DNA from: Bordetella petrii
GTDB taxonomy: Bacteria > Pseudomonadota > Gammaproteobacteria > Burkholderiales > Burkholderiaceae_B
Direction of reading: 5' to 3'
Length of the DNA: 64,000 nucleotides
Assembly (NCBI RefSeq): GCF_017356245.1
Contig: NZ_JAFMZZ010000004.1
Location: forward strand, 937,163 to 1,001,162
Position numbers and translations under genes: made by a program
Notes under the pieces: model-generated
What the model saw: only the letters and a program-made list of their open reading frames with translations
Databases searched by the model: none
Told to the model about the DNA's origin: nothing
In this document: in pieces, positions 51,698-60,432 of the stretch
Layout: each line of letters starts with the position of its first letter
Numbering within the stretch: position 1 is the stretch's first letter

Positions 51698-52377
51698 AGG
51701 GTTTCTCCTTCGTTGAGCACGCCGGCGTTGCGCAGGGCGGCGCCCAGCCATTTGGCCGCGGTATCGCCCGCCTGGATGGCGGCGATGCGGGCGGCTTCGT
51801 CCCTGACCTTTTTCTCGGCCGCGGGCAGCAGGGCTTCGATTTTTTCGCGTTCGACCACGACCACGCCGTCGCTGTCGCCGATGATGAAGTCGCCGGGATG
51901 CACCGTGACGCCGCCAACCGTGACCGGATGGCCGATGCGGCCGCCGATGTTCTTGGTGGGGCCATTGGGGTTGGTGCCGGCGGCAAAGACCGGGTAGTCC
52001 ATTTCGATGATGTCGAGGCTGTCGCGCGCGGCGCCGTCGATGACCACGCCGGCGATGCCCAGCTGCCGGCAGGCGTTCATCATGATGGTGCCCATCAGGG
52101 CAGAGTTCAGGTCGCCCTTGCCGTCGATTACCAGCACGTCGCCGGGCCGGGCAAGCGAAATGGCCGCGTGGATCATCAGGTTGTCGCCGGGGCGCACCTC
52201 GACCGTCAGCGCCGGGCCGGCGAGCTTCATGCTGGAATGCAGCGGCCGGATCCGGCCGTGCAGCGCGCCGCGCCGGCCCGCTACATCGGCCAGGATGGCC
52301 GGCTGGAAGGCCGCGGCCCGCTCGACGATGTCGGCGGGAACACGGGGAAAGTCCTTGATGATGTCGGGAAGCGTCAT
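51694..52377 (-). CDS. RraA-family / 4-hydroxy-4-methyl-2-oxoglutarate aldolase-like protein
   Basis: A 227-residue protein of the RraA (formerly 'dimethylmenaquinone methyltransferase') family: PAILADVAGRRGALHGRIRP, LVIDGKGDLNSALMGTIM, and GIAGVVIDGAARDSLDIIEM, with the G-x20-R-D type metal/pyruvate site. Class II HMG/CHA aldolases in this family release pyruvate from 4-hydroxy-2-oxo-dicarboxylates. It overlaps the hydroxyacid dehydrogenase gene, which suggests an aldolase-plus-dehydrogenase pair acting on a 2-oxo acid. Confidence 0.88.
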   Translation of the reverse strand: MTLPDIIKDFPRVPADIVERAAAFQPAILADVAGRRGALHGRIRPLHSSMKLAGPALTVEVRPGDNLMIHAAISLARPGDVLVIDGKGDLNSALMGTIMMNACRQLGIAGVVIDGAARDSLDIIEMDYPVFAAGTNPNGPTKNIGGRIGHPVTVGGVTVHPGDFIIGDSDGVVVVEREKIEALLPAAEKKVRDEAARIAAIQAGDTAAKWLGAALRNAGVLNEGETL

Positions 52378-52434
52378 GCTCGAATCCTTTGAACGGCGGG
52401 AAGTAGATGGATGTGAAAGGCCGGCTGCGCAGCC

Positions 52435-53430
52435 TCAGGCTTTTATCTGGGCGTCGCGGATCACCTTGCCCCACTTCGCGAAATCCGCGCGCCGCATCTC
52501 ATCCAGCTGCTGGGGCGAGCCGCCCACCAGGGTGATGCCCAGCTTGTCGGACAGCGTTTTCAGGGCGGGCGTCTCCAGCGCCTTGCCGATGGCGGCGTTC
52601 AGCTGCTGGATGACGGCCGGCGGGGTGCCGGCCGGCGCGAACACCGCCTGCCATTGCTCGACCACGAAATTGTCGAAGCCGGCTTCGGCCATGGTCGGCA
52701 CGTCTGGCAGCGCGGGCAGCCGCTGCGCCGAGGTCACCGCCAGCGCGCGCAGCGAGCCGTTGCGGATGTGCGGCAGCGACGCGGCCGCTGGCGCGAACAT
52801 GAACTGCACCTGCTCGCCCAGGGTGTCCTGCAGGGCGGGCGTGTCGCCCTTGTAGGGCACGTGGATGAAGCGGGCGCCGGTCGTCAGCTGCAGCAGCGCG
52901 CCCTGCATGTGCAGCACGGTGCCGGTGCCGCCCGAGGCATAGGCGATGCTGTCGGGCTGGGCCCGCGCGGCTTCGATCAAGGCCTGCACCGATCGGTAGG
53001 GCTGCTTGGCGCCGACCACCAGGATGTGGGGAATGGTGCCCACGGTAATCACCGGCGCGAAGTCTTCGATCGGGTCGTACGGCAGCTTGCCCATGATGTG
53101 CGGCGCGATCGCCTGCGGTCCGATCGAAGTGCCCAGCAGCGTCAGCCCGTCGGGCGCCGACCGCGCGACCCGGGCCGCGCCGATGGTGCCGGTGGCGCCG
53201 GGCCGGTTGTCGACGATCACGGTGGTCTTGAGCAGCGCGTCGAGCTGCTGCGCGATGGCGCGGCCCAGCACGTCGGTGCTGCCGCCCGGGGGATAGGGGA
53301 CGACCCAGTCGATGGTTTTGCCGCCGGGCCAGCCGCCCGTGGCGCGGGCGGCGCCGCAGGCGGCCAGCAGGGCGCTGGCGGCGAGGAACTGGCGGCGGGA
53401 AAAGCGGATGCCGGATCGGGATGCGTTCAT
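52435..53430 (-). CDS. TctC/Bug-family binding protein with twin-arginine-like signal
   Basis: A 331-residue Bug protein. The N-terminus has RFSRRQFLAASALLAACGAA: a twin-arginine-type SRRQFL motif and a possible lipobox (AAC), so it may be exported folded, lipidated, or both; the sibling Bug proteins have simple Sec signals. Mature sequence WPGGKTIDWVVPYPPGGSTD holds the ligand loop, followed by VDNRPGATGTIGAARVARSA. It overlaps the amidohydrolase gene upstream by 4 bp. Confidence 0.9.
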   Translation of the reverse strand: MNASRSGIRFSRRQFLAASALLAACGAARATGGWPGGKTIDWVVPYPPGGSTDVLGRAIAQQLDALLKTTVIVDNRPGATGTIGAARVARSAPDGLTLLGTSIGPQAIAPHIMGKLPYDPIEDFAPVITVGTIPHILVVGAKQPYRSVQALIEAARAQPDSIAYASGGTGTVLHMQGALLQLTTGARFIHVPYKGDTPALQDTLGEQVQFMFAPAAASLPHIRNGSLRALAVTSAQRLPALPDVPTMAEAGFDNFVVEQWQAVFAPAGTPPAVIQQLNAAIGKALETPALKTLSDKLGITLVGGSPQQLDEMRRADFAKWGKVIRDAQIKA

Positions 53431-54323
53431 GATGTCTCCAGAGATTCCCGGGCCGCCGCGCAGGCAAAGCCATATAGCGCCTGAGGATTGCGGACCAGGA
53501 TTTGTTCGAATGTGGATGTGCCGCCGGCCCAGGCGGCCAGCCGGTCGAGCTGCAGGGCGTCGTCGGGCATCGGCTGGCGGCCCGCCGATGCGGTGGCATG
53601 CGGCCAGTCGCTGCCCCACAGCACGCGATCGGGCGCGGCGTCGATATAGCTGCGGGCCAGCGTGTCCAGCGCCGGGTCATCCGCCTGGCCGTGCCGGCTG
53701 ACGATGTAGCCGCCCGACACCTTCACCCAGGCCCGCCCCTCGCGCTGCAGGCGCAGCACCAGCGCGTGCGCGGGGTGCACGAATGCCTGGTCCGGATGCA
53801 GCCGCGCCATGTGGTCGAACACCAGCTGCACCGGCAGCTTCGCCAGGCGCGCGCCGATGCCGGCAAGCTGGTCGGGCGCCATCAGCAGCTGCATGTGCCA
53901 GCCCAGCGGCGCGATGCGCGCCGCCAGGGGTTCGAGCATGCCGATGCCGCCGGACACGCCCAGCGAGAGATTCAGCCGCACGCCCCGGACGCCGGCATTG
54001 TGCAGCGCCTGCAACGCCGCATCGCTTTCGCGGCCGTCGATGACGGCAACGCCGCGGGCTTGCCCGCCCATGCCGGCCAGGCCCGCCAGCATGCCGCGGT
54101 TGTCCGCGCCATATGTCGACGGCGTGACCAGCACCGCCCGGGTGGTGCCCAGCCGCTGCTGCAGGGCGCGGTACTGCGCGATGGAAGCGTCCGGCGGGCG
54201 CAGGCTGGCGCCGGGCGCCGCCGGCCAGGCCGCGTCGTACACATGGATGTGGCAGTCGCAGGCGTGGGCCGGAATGCCCGCGGTGGGCTTGCCGGCGCCG
54301 GACGAGTAGGCGAAGGTGGCCAT
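53427..54323 (-). CDS. amidohydrolase-family (2-pyrone-4,6-dicarboxylate hydrolase-like) protein
   Basis: A 298-residue Amidohydro_2 enzyme: ACDCHIHVYDAAWP with an intact HxH, TPSTYGADNRGMLAGLAGMG, LPVQLVFDHMARLHPD, and DRVLWGSDWPHATASAG with the catalytic Asp. It resembles the paralogue at 56250 in every motif. Members hydrolyse lactones and cyclic esters. It is the second gene of the operon running left from 55313 and overlaps the next by 4 bp. Confidence 0.9.
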   Translation of the reverse strand: MATFAYSSGAGKPTAGIPAHACDCHIHVYDAAWPAAPGASLRPPDASIAQYRALQQRLGTTRAVLVTPSTYGADNRGMLAGLAGMGGQARGVAVIDGRESDAALQALHNAGVRGVRLNLSLGVSGGIGMLEPLAARIAPLGWHMQLLMAPDQLAGIGARLAKLPVQLVFDHMARLHPDQAFVHPAHALVLRLQREGRAWVKVSGGYIVSRHGQADDPALDTLARSYIDAAPDRVLWGSDWPHATASAGRQPMPDDALQLDRLAAWAGGTSTFEQILVRNPQALYGFACAAARESLETS

Positions 54324-54344
54324 GGCGGCAGCTCGGTATCGCCT

Positions 54345-55313
54345 TTACTCGACGCGGGCGCCCGAGGCCTTGACGATGTCTCCCCAGCGGATCCGGTCGT
54401 CATGGATCAATTGGGCGAATTCCTGCGGCGTGCTGGTCAGCACTTCCGCGCCCTGGCTCTGGAACTTCTGCCGGATGTCGGGCGTATTCAGCGCCTTGTT
54501 GAAGGCGGTGTTCAGCTTCGCCACGATCTCGGCCGGCACGCCGGCCGGGCCGGCCAGGCCGAACCAGGTGATCGCCTCGAAATCCTGGTAGCCGGACTCC
54601 GCCACCGTGGGCACATCGGGCAGGTCGGGCGAACGCTTCAGCGAGGTGACGGCGAGGGCGCGCATTTTTCCGCTGCGGATATGGCCGATCAGCGTGGGCA
54701 CCGACGACATGTACATCTCGATCTGGCCGCCGATGAGGTCGTTGGCGCCTTGCGAGGCGCCCTTGTAGGGAATGTGCGTGAACTTCACGCCGGCGGCCTT
54801 CTGCAGCTTTTCGCTGGCCAGGTGGGACACCGTGCCGTTGCCCGACGTGGCGCAATTCAGCGCGCCGGGATCGGCCTTGGCCGCGGCCACGACATCGGCC
54901 AGGGTCTTGTACGGGGACTGGGCCGACACCACCAGGACCAGCGGCGCGCTGGCGACCAGCCCCACGGGCGCCAGGTCTTTCTCGGGGTCGTACGGCAGGT
55001 TCTTGTACAGCGTGGGATTGATGGCCAGGTTGCTGGTCTGGCCCATGACCAGCGTGTAGCCGTCCGGCGCCGCCTTGGCCACGGCGTCCACGCCGATGTT
55101 GCCGCCCGAGCCGGGGCGGTTCTCGGTCACGATGCTCCAGCCGGTGTCGGTCGACACTTTGTTGGCCGCTTCGCGGGTCAGGGTGTCGGTGCCGCCGCCC
55201 GGGGGAAACGGCACGACCAGGCGGATGGCCTTGGCGGGAAAGTCCTGGGCGGCGGCGGGCAGCGCCGCGCACGCCAGAAGGGCGCTGGCCAGCAGGCGGG
55301 GCAGGAAGTTCAT
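54345..55313 (-). CDS. TctC/Bug-family periplasmic solute-binding protein
   Basis: A 322-residue Bug protein; signal peptide cleaved near AAA-Q (about residue 22), mature start FPAKAIRLVVPFPPGGGTD, VTENRPGSGGNIGVDAVAKA, and IPYKGASQGANDLIGGQIEM. First gene of a seven-gene operon (to 48782), divergent from the IclR regulator across 81 bp. As the promoter-proximal gene it is likely the most highly expressed of the three Bug proteins and the main substrate receptor. Confidence 0.93.
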   Translation of the reverse strand: MNFLPRLLASALLACAALPAAAQDFPAKAIRLVVPFPPGGGTDTLTREAANKVSTDTGWSIVTENRPGSGGNIGVDAVAKAAPDGYTLVMGQTSNLAINPTLYKNLPYDPEKDLAPVGLVASAPLVLVVSAQSPYKTLADVVAAAKADPGALNCATSGNGTVSHLASEKLQKAAGVKFTHIPYKGASQGANDLIGGQIEMYMSSVPTLIGHIRSGKMRALAVTSLKRSPDLPDVPTVAESGYQDFEAITWFGLAGPAGVPAEIVAKLNTAFNKALNTPDIRQKFQSQGAEVLTSTPQEFAQLIHDDRIRWGDIVKASGARVE

Positions 55314-55378
55314 GGATGTCTCCGGTGTTGGTTTTGGTCCGCGCATTGTGCGATTGTGTTCCGTACATTACAATGCCA

Positions 55379-55393
55379 TTCCGTATCTCGGAA
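55379..55393. promoter_or_regulatory. candidate IclR operator in the divergent region
   Basis: TTCCG-TATCT-CGGAA, a perfect 5-bp inverted repeat with 5-bp spacer just upstream of the iclR start. A further TTCCGTA copy lies exactly 20 bp upstream (55359-55365), two helical turns away on the same face. Arms and spacing resemble IclR-family sites; a similar element is found at 56189. Confidence 0.6.
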
Positions 55394-55406
55394 CATGTTC
55401 TGCCAT

Positions 55407-56165
55407 ATGAAATCAAATCCGGAAGACCCGGCCGACGAACCGGCCGAAGAAGGCGTCGTGGCCGTGCGGCGGGCCATGCACATCCTCGAAGCCTTCGGCG
55501 TGGACGATGCCAGCCTGTCGCTGGCCGAACTCAGCCGCCGCACGGGCTATCACCGGTCCACGGTGCTGCGCCTGGCCCGCACGCTGGCCATGGACGATTA
55601 CCTGGCGCAGCGCGCAGACGGCACCTGGCGGCTGGCGCGCGCGGCGGGCTGGCTGGGGGCGTGCTACCAGGCCACGTTCAATGTGCACGACGTGGTCGAG
55701 CCCGTGCTGCGCGAACTGTCCATCGCCACCGGCGAAAGCGCCACGTTCTATGTGCGCGAAGGCAACCAGCGCATCTGCGTGGCGCGGGTCGAGGGCCCCA
55801 AGTCCATCCGCCACCACGTCCGCGCGGGCGCCGGGCTGCCGCTGAACCTGGGCAGCCCCGGCCGCGTCATCCTGGCCTTCTCGGGCGAAGAGGGCGAGCC
55901 CTACGAATCCATCCGGCGCGCGGGCTACATGATGTCGCTGGGCGAACGCGACCCCGAGGTATCCAGCATTTCGGCCCCCGTGTACACGGTGAACTGGACC
56001 CTGCTGGGGGCCATCTGCATTTCCGGGCCCTTGTCGCGGCTGACAGAAGAAATGCTGCACCAGCATAAAGAAACGGTGCTGTCGGCGGCCAACCGCCTGT
56101 CTCGCGCCATGATGGGCGTGCGGCAGGGGGCCGTCACGGCGGGGCGCCGCGGCGGCCCGGCCTGA
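55407..56165 (+). CDS. IclR-family transcriptional regulator
   Basis: A 252-residue regulator: winged helix-turn-helix at about 15-75 (VAVRRAMHILEAFGVDDA, LAELSRRTGYHRSTVLRL) and an IclR effector domain (ESATFYVREGNQRICVAR, LPLNLGSPGRVILAF). The ATG at 55407 is used; an in-frame ATG at 55395 would add four residues and starts right after the operator palindrome. It probably controls both the divergent seven-gene operon and the amidohydrolase gene at 56250, since both have TTCC/CGGAA inverted repeats. Confidence 0.9.
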   Translation: MKSNPEDPADEPAEEGVVAVRRAMHILEAFGVDDASLSLAELSRRTGYHRSTVLRLARTLAMDDYLAQRADGTWRLARAAGWLGACYQATFNVHDVVEPVLRELSIATGESATFYVREGNQRICVARVEGPKSIRHHVRAGAGLPLNLGSPGRVILAFSGEEGEPYESIRRAGYMMSLGERDPEVSSISAPVYTVNWTLLGAICISGPLSRLTEEMLHQHKETVLSAANRLSRAMMGVRQGAVTAGRRGGPA

Positions 56166-56188
56166 GCCGCCTGTTTCTCGTGGCGCAC

Positions 56189-56211
56189 GGTGTTTCCCGC
56201 TGCGGAACACC
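56189..56211. promoter_or_regulatory. second candidate IclR operator
   Basis: A 23-bp near-palindrome, GGTGTTTCCCGC followed by TGCGGAACACC, matching itself except for one base pair in the arms. The CGGAAC half-site and 5-bp spacer match the site at 55379. It lies 24 bp after the iclR stop and 39 bp before the amidohydrolase start. Confidence 0.55.
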
Positions 56212-56249
56212 GTTGTGCCGCGCGGCGCGCGTTCCTACACTGCCTGCCC

Positions 56250-57143
56250 ATGAGCACACCCCACGGCGGCGAGCAGGCCCGCGCCCACGCGCCTGCGCAT
56301 TCCCTCGGCACCAACCGGCCGGCGCACGCGCTGCCGGACGGTGCATGCGACAGCCACATGCATGTCTTCGACCCGCGCTTTGCGCCGTCTCCGCACTGGC
56401 GGCGCACGCCGCCGGTGGCCGACGTGGCCGCCTATCAGCGGCTGCAGCAGCGACTGGGCACCACGCGCACCGTGGTCGTCAACCCGTCCACCTACGGCAC
56501 CGACAATGCCTGCACGCTGGATGCCCTGGCCAGGCTGGGCCCGCGGGCACGCGGCGTGGCGGTGGTGGATGCGGACGTGGGCGCAGCCGAGCTGGACCGA
56601 TTGGCCGCCGGCGGCATCTGCGGCCTGCGGGTGAATTTCGTGACGCCGCAGTCGTGGGGCGACACGGCCGTGCCGATGCTGACCACCCTGGCCCGCAAGG
56701 CCGCGCGGCTGGGATGGCACATCCAGGTTTTCATGCATCCGGAACAGCTGATTGGCCTGGCGCCGGTGCTGTCGGGCCTGCCCGTGCCGTTGGTGGTGGA
56801 CCACATGGGCCGCATCGATCCAGCCGAAGGCGAGCAGGGCGCGGCGTACACCGCGCTGCGCCGCCTGCTGGACGCGGGCAACACCTGGGTCAAGTTGTCG
56901 GGAGCCTACATGCGGTCCGGCGCCGGCGAGCCCGGCTACGCCGACACCTTGTGGCTGGGGCGCGCGCTGGCGCGGCATGCGCCGCAACGGCTGGTGTGGG
57001 GCAGCGACTGGCCCCACACCACCCAGCCGGCCGACAGCGTCAACGACGCGAACCTGGTCGACCTGCTGTACCGCTGGTGCGGCACCGTGCAGGCCGCGCA
57101 CCGCATCCTGGTCGACAACCCCGCGCGGCTCTATGGTTTTTGA
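56250..57143 (+). CDS. amidohydrolase-family (2-pyrone-4,6-dicarboxylate hydrolase-like) protein
   Basis: A 297-residue Amidohydro_2 enzyme: ACDSHMHVFDPRFAPSPHWR with HxH, VNPSTYGTDNACTLDALARL, LPVPLVVDHMGRIDPAEG, and [17 protein letters not shown]. It is a close paralogue of the gene at 53427. The ATG at 56250 is chosen because an upstream in-frame ATG (56190) would place the operator-like palindrome inside the gene and adds unrelated residues. It likely belongs to the same regulon as the divergent operon. Confidence 0.9.
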   Translation: MSTPHGGEQARAHAPAHSLGTNRPAHALPDGACDSHMHVFDPRFAPSPHWRRTPPVADVAAYQRLQQRLGTTRTVVVNPSTYGTDNACTLDALARLGPRARGVAVVDADVGAAELDRLAAGGICGLRVNFVTPQSWGDTAVPMLTTLARKAARLGWHIQVFMHPEQLIGLAPVLSGLPVPLVVDHMGRIDPAEGEQGAAYTALRRLLDAGNTWVKLSGAYMRSGAGEPGYADTLWLGRALARHAPQRLVWGSDWPHTTQPADSVNDANLVDLLYRWCGTVQAAHRILVDNPARLYGF

Positions 57144-57240
57144 ACGTTCTGCCTTAAGCTGGGACGCGCAGGTGACGTAAACCAGCCAGATAGGCACGCA
57201 GTCTGTGCATACGTGATTCCACCACACGCCAGGAGCAGAC

Positions 57241-57546
57241 ATGAAGGCCGTGCGAGCACTGTGGGTCGGTATGTTGGGAGCGGCGATCGCCATGCCGGCC
57301 ATCGCAGCGGGCGGGAAAATCCACTTCACGGGCAGCATTGTGGTGCCGGCGGACTGCCGGACCGATGTGCGGGTTCGCGGCCGCTTGCCCACCGCCACGC
57401 TGGATTGCGGCGGGCACGGCAGTGCCGCCGCGGCGCACACCGCGCCGGCCATTCCGGTGGCCGATGTGGCGGTGCGGCCGTTGCAGGCACGGCCTGGGCG
57501 GCAAGACGGCCCGCGCCGCTATGTGATCGACGTGACGTACCGCTAG
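57241..57546 (+). CDS. small secreted protein of unknown function
   Basis: A 101-residue protein with a clear signal peptide (cleaved near IAA-GG, about residue 23). The mature start GKIHFTGSIVVPADC recalls the N-terminus of chaperone-usher pilins (GxIxFxGxI...C), and a second Cys in ATLDCGGHG could form the pilin-like disulphide, but the protein is too short for a full pilin and lacks the C-terminal donor-strand motif. No usher or chaperone is nearby. It may be a pilin-derived small periplasmic protein; not recognised further. Confidence 0.65.
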   Translation: MKAVRALWVGMLGAAIAMPAIAAGGKIHFTGSIVVPADCRTDVRVRGRLPTATLDCGGHGSAAAAHTAPAIPVADVAVRPLQARPGRQDGPRRYVIDVTYR

Positions 57547-57561
57547 CGTTCGCGTGCAGGC

Positions 57562-58119
57562 TCAGGCCTGCGATTCGGCGGTCTCGTTGATGCGCCGCGA
57601 CATCTCGCGGGTGGACGGCACGCGCCGTTCGGCGTTTTCCATCGAGGCTTCATCGTCGGCCATGTTGGCGATGATGGTCAGCAGCACCTTGCGCGCCGTC
57701 TTGATCTCGGCGCTGGTCAGGCCGTGCGTGCCGATGGCGTTGATTTCTTCGGCCAGCGGAATCAGCTTTTTCTTCAGGGCCCGGCCGTTGCGGGTGAGGA
57801 ACACGTGGATGTTCTTGTTGTTGCCGGGCAGGTGCTTGCGTTCGATATAGCCCAGCGCTTCCATCGCCTTCATGGCCGCATAGGTGGTGGGCTCCATGAC
57901 GCCGGCCTGCTCGCTGAGCTCGCGCTGCGTCAGGCCGTCCTGTTCCCACAGGATGCGCAGGAATGCCCAATGGCCGAACGAGACGTTGTGATCCGACAGG
58001 CGCATTTGCAGGCCGCGCACCAGGGCGCGCGTGGCGTCTTTGATCAGGTGGGCCAGGCGGTCATGGGGAACGGCCTCGCGCCAGTGGGCAAGGACTTTTC
58101 TCGTTTCTTTGGAAGTCAT
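57562..58119 (-). CDS. MarR-family transcriptional regulator
   Basis: A 185-residue regulator: winged helix-turn-helix at about 45-115 (GHWAFLRILWEQDGLTQREL, SEQAGVMEPTTYAAMKAMEA, LGYIERKHLPGNNKNIHVFL), helical ends. It is the last gene of the phthalate operon (91 bp after pht4), so it may be transcribed with the genes it controls. The promoter at 63959-63987 has an AT-rich palindrome of MarR type in its spacer. Confidence 0.9.
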   Translation of the reverse strand: MTSKETRKVLAHWREAVPHDRLAHLIKDATRALVRGLQMRLSDHNVSFGHWAFLRILWEQDGLTQRELSEQAGVMEPTTYAAMKAMEALGYIERKHLPGNNKNIHVFLTRNGRALKKKLIPLAEEINAIGTHGLTSAEIKTARKVLLTIIANMADDEASMENAERRVPSTREMSRRINETAESQA

Positions 58120-58210
58120 GCGCGGGCAGCGTGATGATGTCGGAAAGTCGCGGGAAATGATAACGCAACGCGCCAGCCGTTTCGCCGGCCGCGGCGCGGC
58201 CACGGGGTGC

Positions 58211-59413
58211 TCATGGGGCGGCGCGGGCCTGGCGGCGCAGGGGCACGTCGGCGCCCGAACCGTCGGATTGCAGCATGGCCAGGCAGATTTCCAGGGTGGC
58301 CTTGGCCCAGTGCCCGTCATGCAGGGGCGCGCGCCCTTGATAGATGGCGTCGTGCAGTTCGCTGACCACTTCCAGGCGCGGCGCGGCCGGCGGGGGCAGC
58401 GGCAGGAATTCGCGGCGTTCGTCGCCATACACCAGGATGCCGTGCGGCATGGGCCGCAAGTCGGCGCGTTCGCACGACACCAGGATCGCGCCGAAGTGCT
58501 GGTGCCGGGCCGGGGCGGCGCCGGGCGCCCGGGCGGGCGGCGCGCGGTAGCTGGGCCCGCCGTAGGTGCCGGCGGCTTTCAGCGCGGCCTCGTCGCGCGG
58601 GTCGCCCAGGCTGTGCAGCTTGCGCCGCGCCGCGCCATAGTCGTCCGGGTCTTTGGGGTGGCCCATTTCGCCGGTCCAGTCCATCCATTCGTCAGAATCG
58701 AAGTGCGCGTAGCCGTTGTAGTTCAGCGAGGCATAGGCGCCGCCTTCGAACCACAGCAGCGCGCTGTAGGCGCCTTCGGTGGGGCGCCCGGGCTCCCAGT
58801 TGCCCAGCGCGGCGCGCAGGCGGGTGGGGCGCCGGCCCACCAGCATGCGCACGATGTCGACCTGGTGGGCGGCCTGGCTGAACACGGCTCCGCCGCCCTC
58901 GCGGGTGGCCAGCTCTTCGGGCCGACGCGGCCGGAACAGATAGTCGGTGTAGTTCAGCGCATGCACCATCTTCACGGCGCCGAACTCGCCCTGCGCGATG
59001 CGTTCGCGGCAATGCAGGTAGGGCGTGTCGAAGCTGTGGCAGTGGCCGATCACCAGGTGCACCGCGGCGGCATCGCAGGCGGCGATCATGGCGTCGCATT
59101 CTTCCAGGCTCAGCGCCATGGGTTTCTCGACCAGCACATGCTTGCCGTGCGCGGCCGCCAGGCGCGTATGCTCGGCGTGATGCTGGTGCGGGCTGGCAAC
59201 ATACACGGCCTGCACGTTCGGGTCGCGGGCCAGCGCTTCGGCGGATTCATACACCGGGCACTGGAAATCGGCCGCGAACTGCGCGCGGGCCGCCGGGCGC
59301 GGGTCGCAGGCGGCCACCAGCCGCACGCGCGCATCGCCCAGAAACGACGGCAGCATCAGCGAAAACGCGCGGCCCAGCCCGATGACGCCCAGATTCAGAA
59401 CGGAAGTGGCCAT
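58211..59413 (-). CDS. pht4: phthalate 4,5-cis-dihydrodiol dehydrogenase (Gfo/Idh/MocA family)
   Basis: A 400-residue NAD(P)-dependent oxidoreductase: [20 protein letters not shown] at the N-terminus, [40 protein letters not shown] with the catalytic EKP, and [20 protein letters not shown]. Family plus location with Pht3, Pht5 and Pht2 homologues identify it as the enzyme that rearomatises the cis-dihydrodiol to 4,5-dihydroxyphthalate. Cytoplasmic. The last ~40 residues are Ala/Arg-rich and of low conservation. Confidence 0.85.
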   Translation of the reverse strand: MATSVLNLGVIGLGRAFSLMLPSFLGDARVRLVAACDPRPAARAQFAADFQCPVYESAEALARDPNVQAVYVASPHQHHAEHTRLAAAHGKHVLVEKPMALSLEECDAMIAACDAAAVHLVIGHCHSFDTPYLHCRERIAQGEFGAVKMVHALNYTDYLFRPRRPEELATREGGGAVFSQAAHQVDIVRMLVGRRPTRLRAALGNWEPGRPTEGAYSALLWFEGGAYASLNYNGYAHFDSDEWMDWTGEMGHPKDPDDYGAARRKLHSLGDPRDEAALKAAGTYGGPSYRAPPARAPGAAPARHQHFGAILVSCERADLRPMPHGILVYGDERREFLPLPPPAAPRLEVVSELHDAIYQGRAPLHDGHWAKATLEICLAMLQSDGSGADVPLRRQARAAP

Positions 59414-59434
59414 GTGGCGGCTCCAGGTATGTGG

Positions 59435-60406
59435 CTACAGATCCAGCACCAGCTTGTCGCAGCTTGCGCGCGAGACGCACACCATGATCTGGCTGTCCTG
59501 CTCGTCGGGCAGCAGCACCATGTCGCGGTGGTCGGCGGTGCCGGCCAGCAGTCCGGTGCGGCATGAGCCGCAAGTGCCGCTTTCGCATGAGTGGCCGACG
59601 CGCACGCCGGCCTGCAGCAGCACCGACAGAATAGACTTGCCCACCGGCACCACCAGCTCGCCGCCCGAGCGCGCCAGTTCCACCGTGAAGGGCCGGTCGT
59701 CGGGCTGCTTGCCGCCGCCTTCCAGGAAGCTTTCGAAATGGATGCGCGCGGGCGACCAGTGGCCGGACATGTCGCGCACCGCCTCCATCAGCCCGCGCGG
59801 GCCGCAGCAGTACACGTGTCCGCGATTGGGTTTTTCCAGCACCGGCCACAGGTCCAGCGACTGCGCGGGGTCGCCGTGGTCGTGGTGGATGCGCACCCGC
59901 CCCTTCCATTCGGGGCGGCCCAGTTCGTCCACGAAAGCCGTGGTGGCGGGCGACTGGCTCAGGTAATACAGCTTCCAGCCGATTTCGGGCAGTTCGCCCA
60001 GCGAGCGGATCATGGACAGGATGGGCGTGATGCCGATGCCGCCCGCGATGAAGATCAGGCTGCCGGGGTTGTCGACCAGCGCGAAGGCGTTGTCCGGCAT
60101 GGACGTGGGCAGGGTGTCGCCCACGGCGGCCTGGTCCACCAGGCTGATCGAGCCGCCGCGGCCCTGTGCATCGCGCTTGACCGTGATGACGTAGCGGTCG
60201 CGTTCGGCGGCGTCGTTGCACAGCGAATACTTGCGCAGCTCGCCGTTGGGCACGCGCACTTTCACGTGCGAGCCGGGCGTGAAGGGCGGCAGTTCGCCGC
60301 CGCCGGCATCGCGCAGCTCGAACGAGCGGATGCCGTCGGCGGCGTCGACGATGCTGGCGATGCGCAGCGGCATCAGGGCGTCTTGGCCCGGTATGGACTC
60401 TGTCAT
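59435..60406 (-). CDS. pht2: phthalate dioxygenase reductase (FMN, [2Fe-2S])
   Basis: A 323-residue electron-transfer protein of the PDR/VanB class: FMN-binding RKYSLCND near residue 66, NADH-binding FIAGGIGITPILSMIRSLGE, VYCCGPRGLMEAVRD, and a C-terminal plant-type ferredoxin with CESGTCGSCRTGLL plus a fourth Cys in MVCVSRASC. It transfers electrons from NADH to the Rieske oxygenase Pht3 encoded two genes upstream. Length equals that of classical PDR. It follows pht5 by 26 bp. Confidence 0.92.
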   Translation of the reverse strand: MTESIPGQDALMPLRIASIVDAADGIRSFELRDAGGGELPPFTPGSHVKVRVPNGELRKYSLCNDAAERDRYVITVKRDAQGRGGSISLVDQAAVGDTLPTSMPDNAFALVDNPGSLIFIAGGIGITPILSMIRSLGELPEIGWKLYYLSQSPATTAFVDELGRPEWKGRVRIHHDHGDPAQSLDLWPVLEKPNRGHVYCCGPRGLMEAVRDMSGHWSPARIHFESFLEGGGKQPDDRPFTVELARSGGELVVPVGKSILSVLLQAGVRVGHSCESGTCGSCRTGLLAGTADHRDMVLLPDEQDSQIMVCVSRASCDKLVLDL

Positions 60407-60432
60407 GGCAATCTCGTACTGCGGGGGGCCGC

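Noticed and set aside
57241..57546. Calling the small secreted protein a fimbrial subunit.
   Set aside because: Too short, no C-terminal beta-zipper motif and no chaperone/usher genes.
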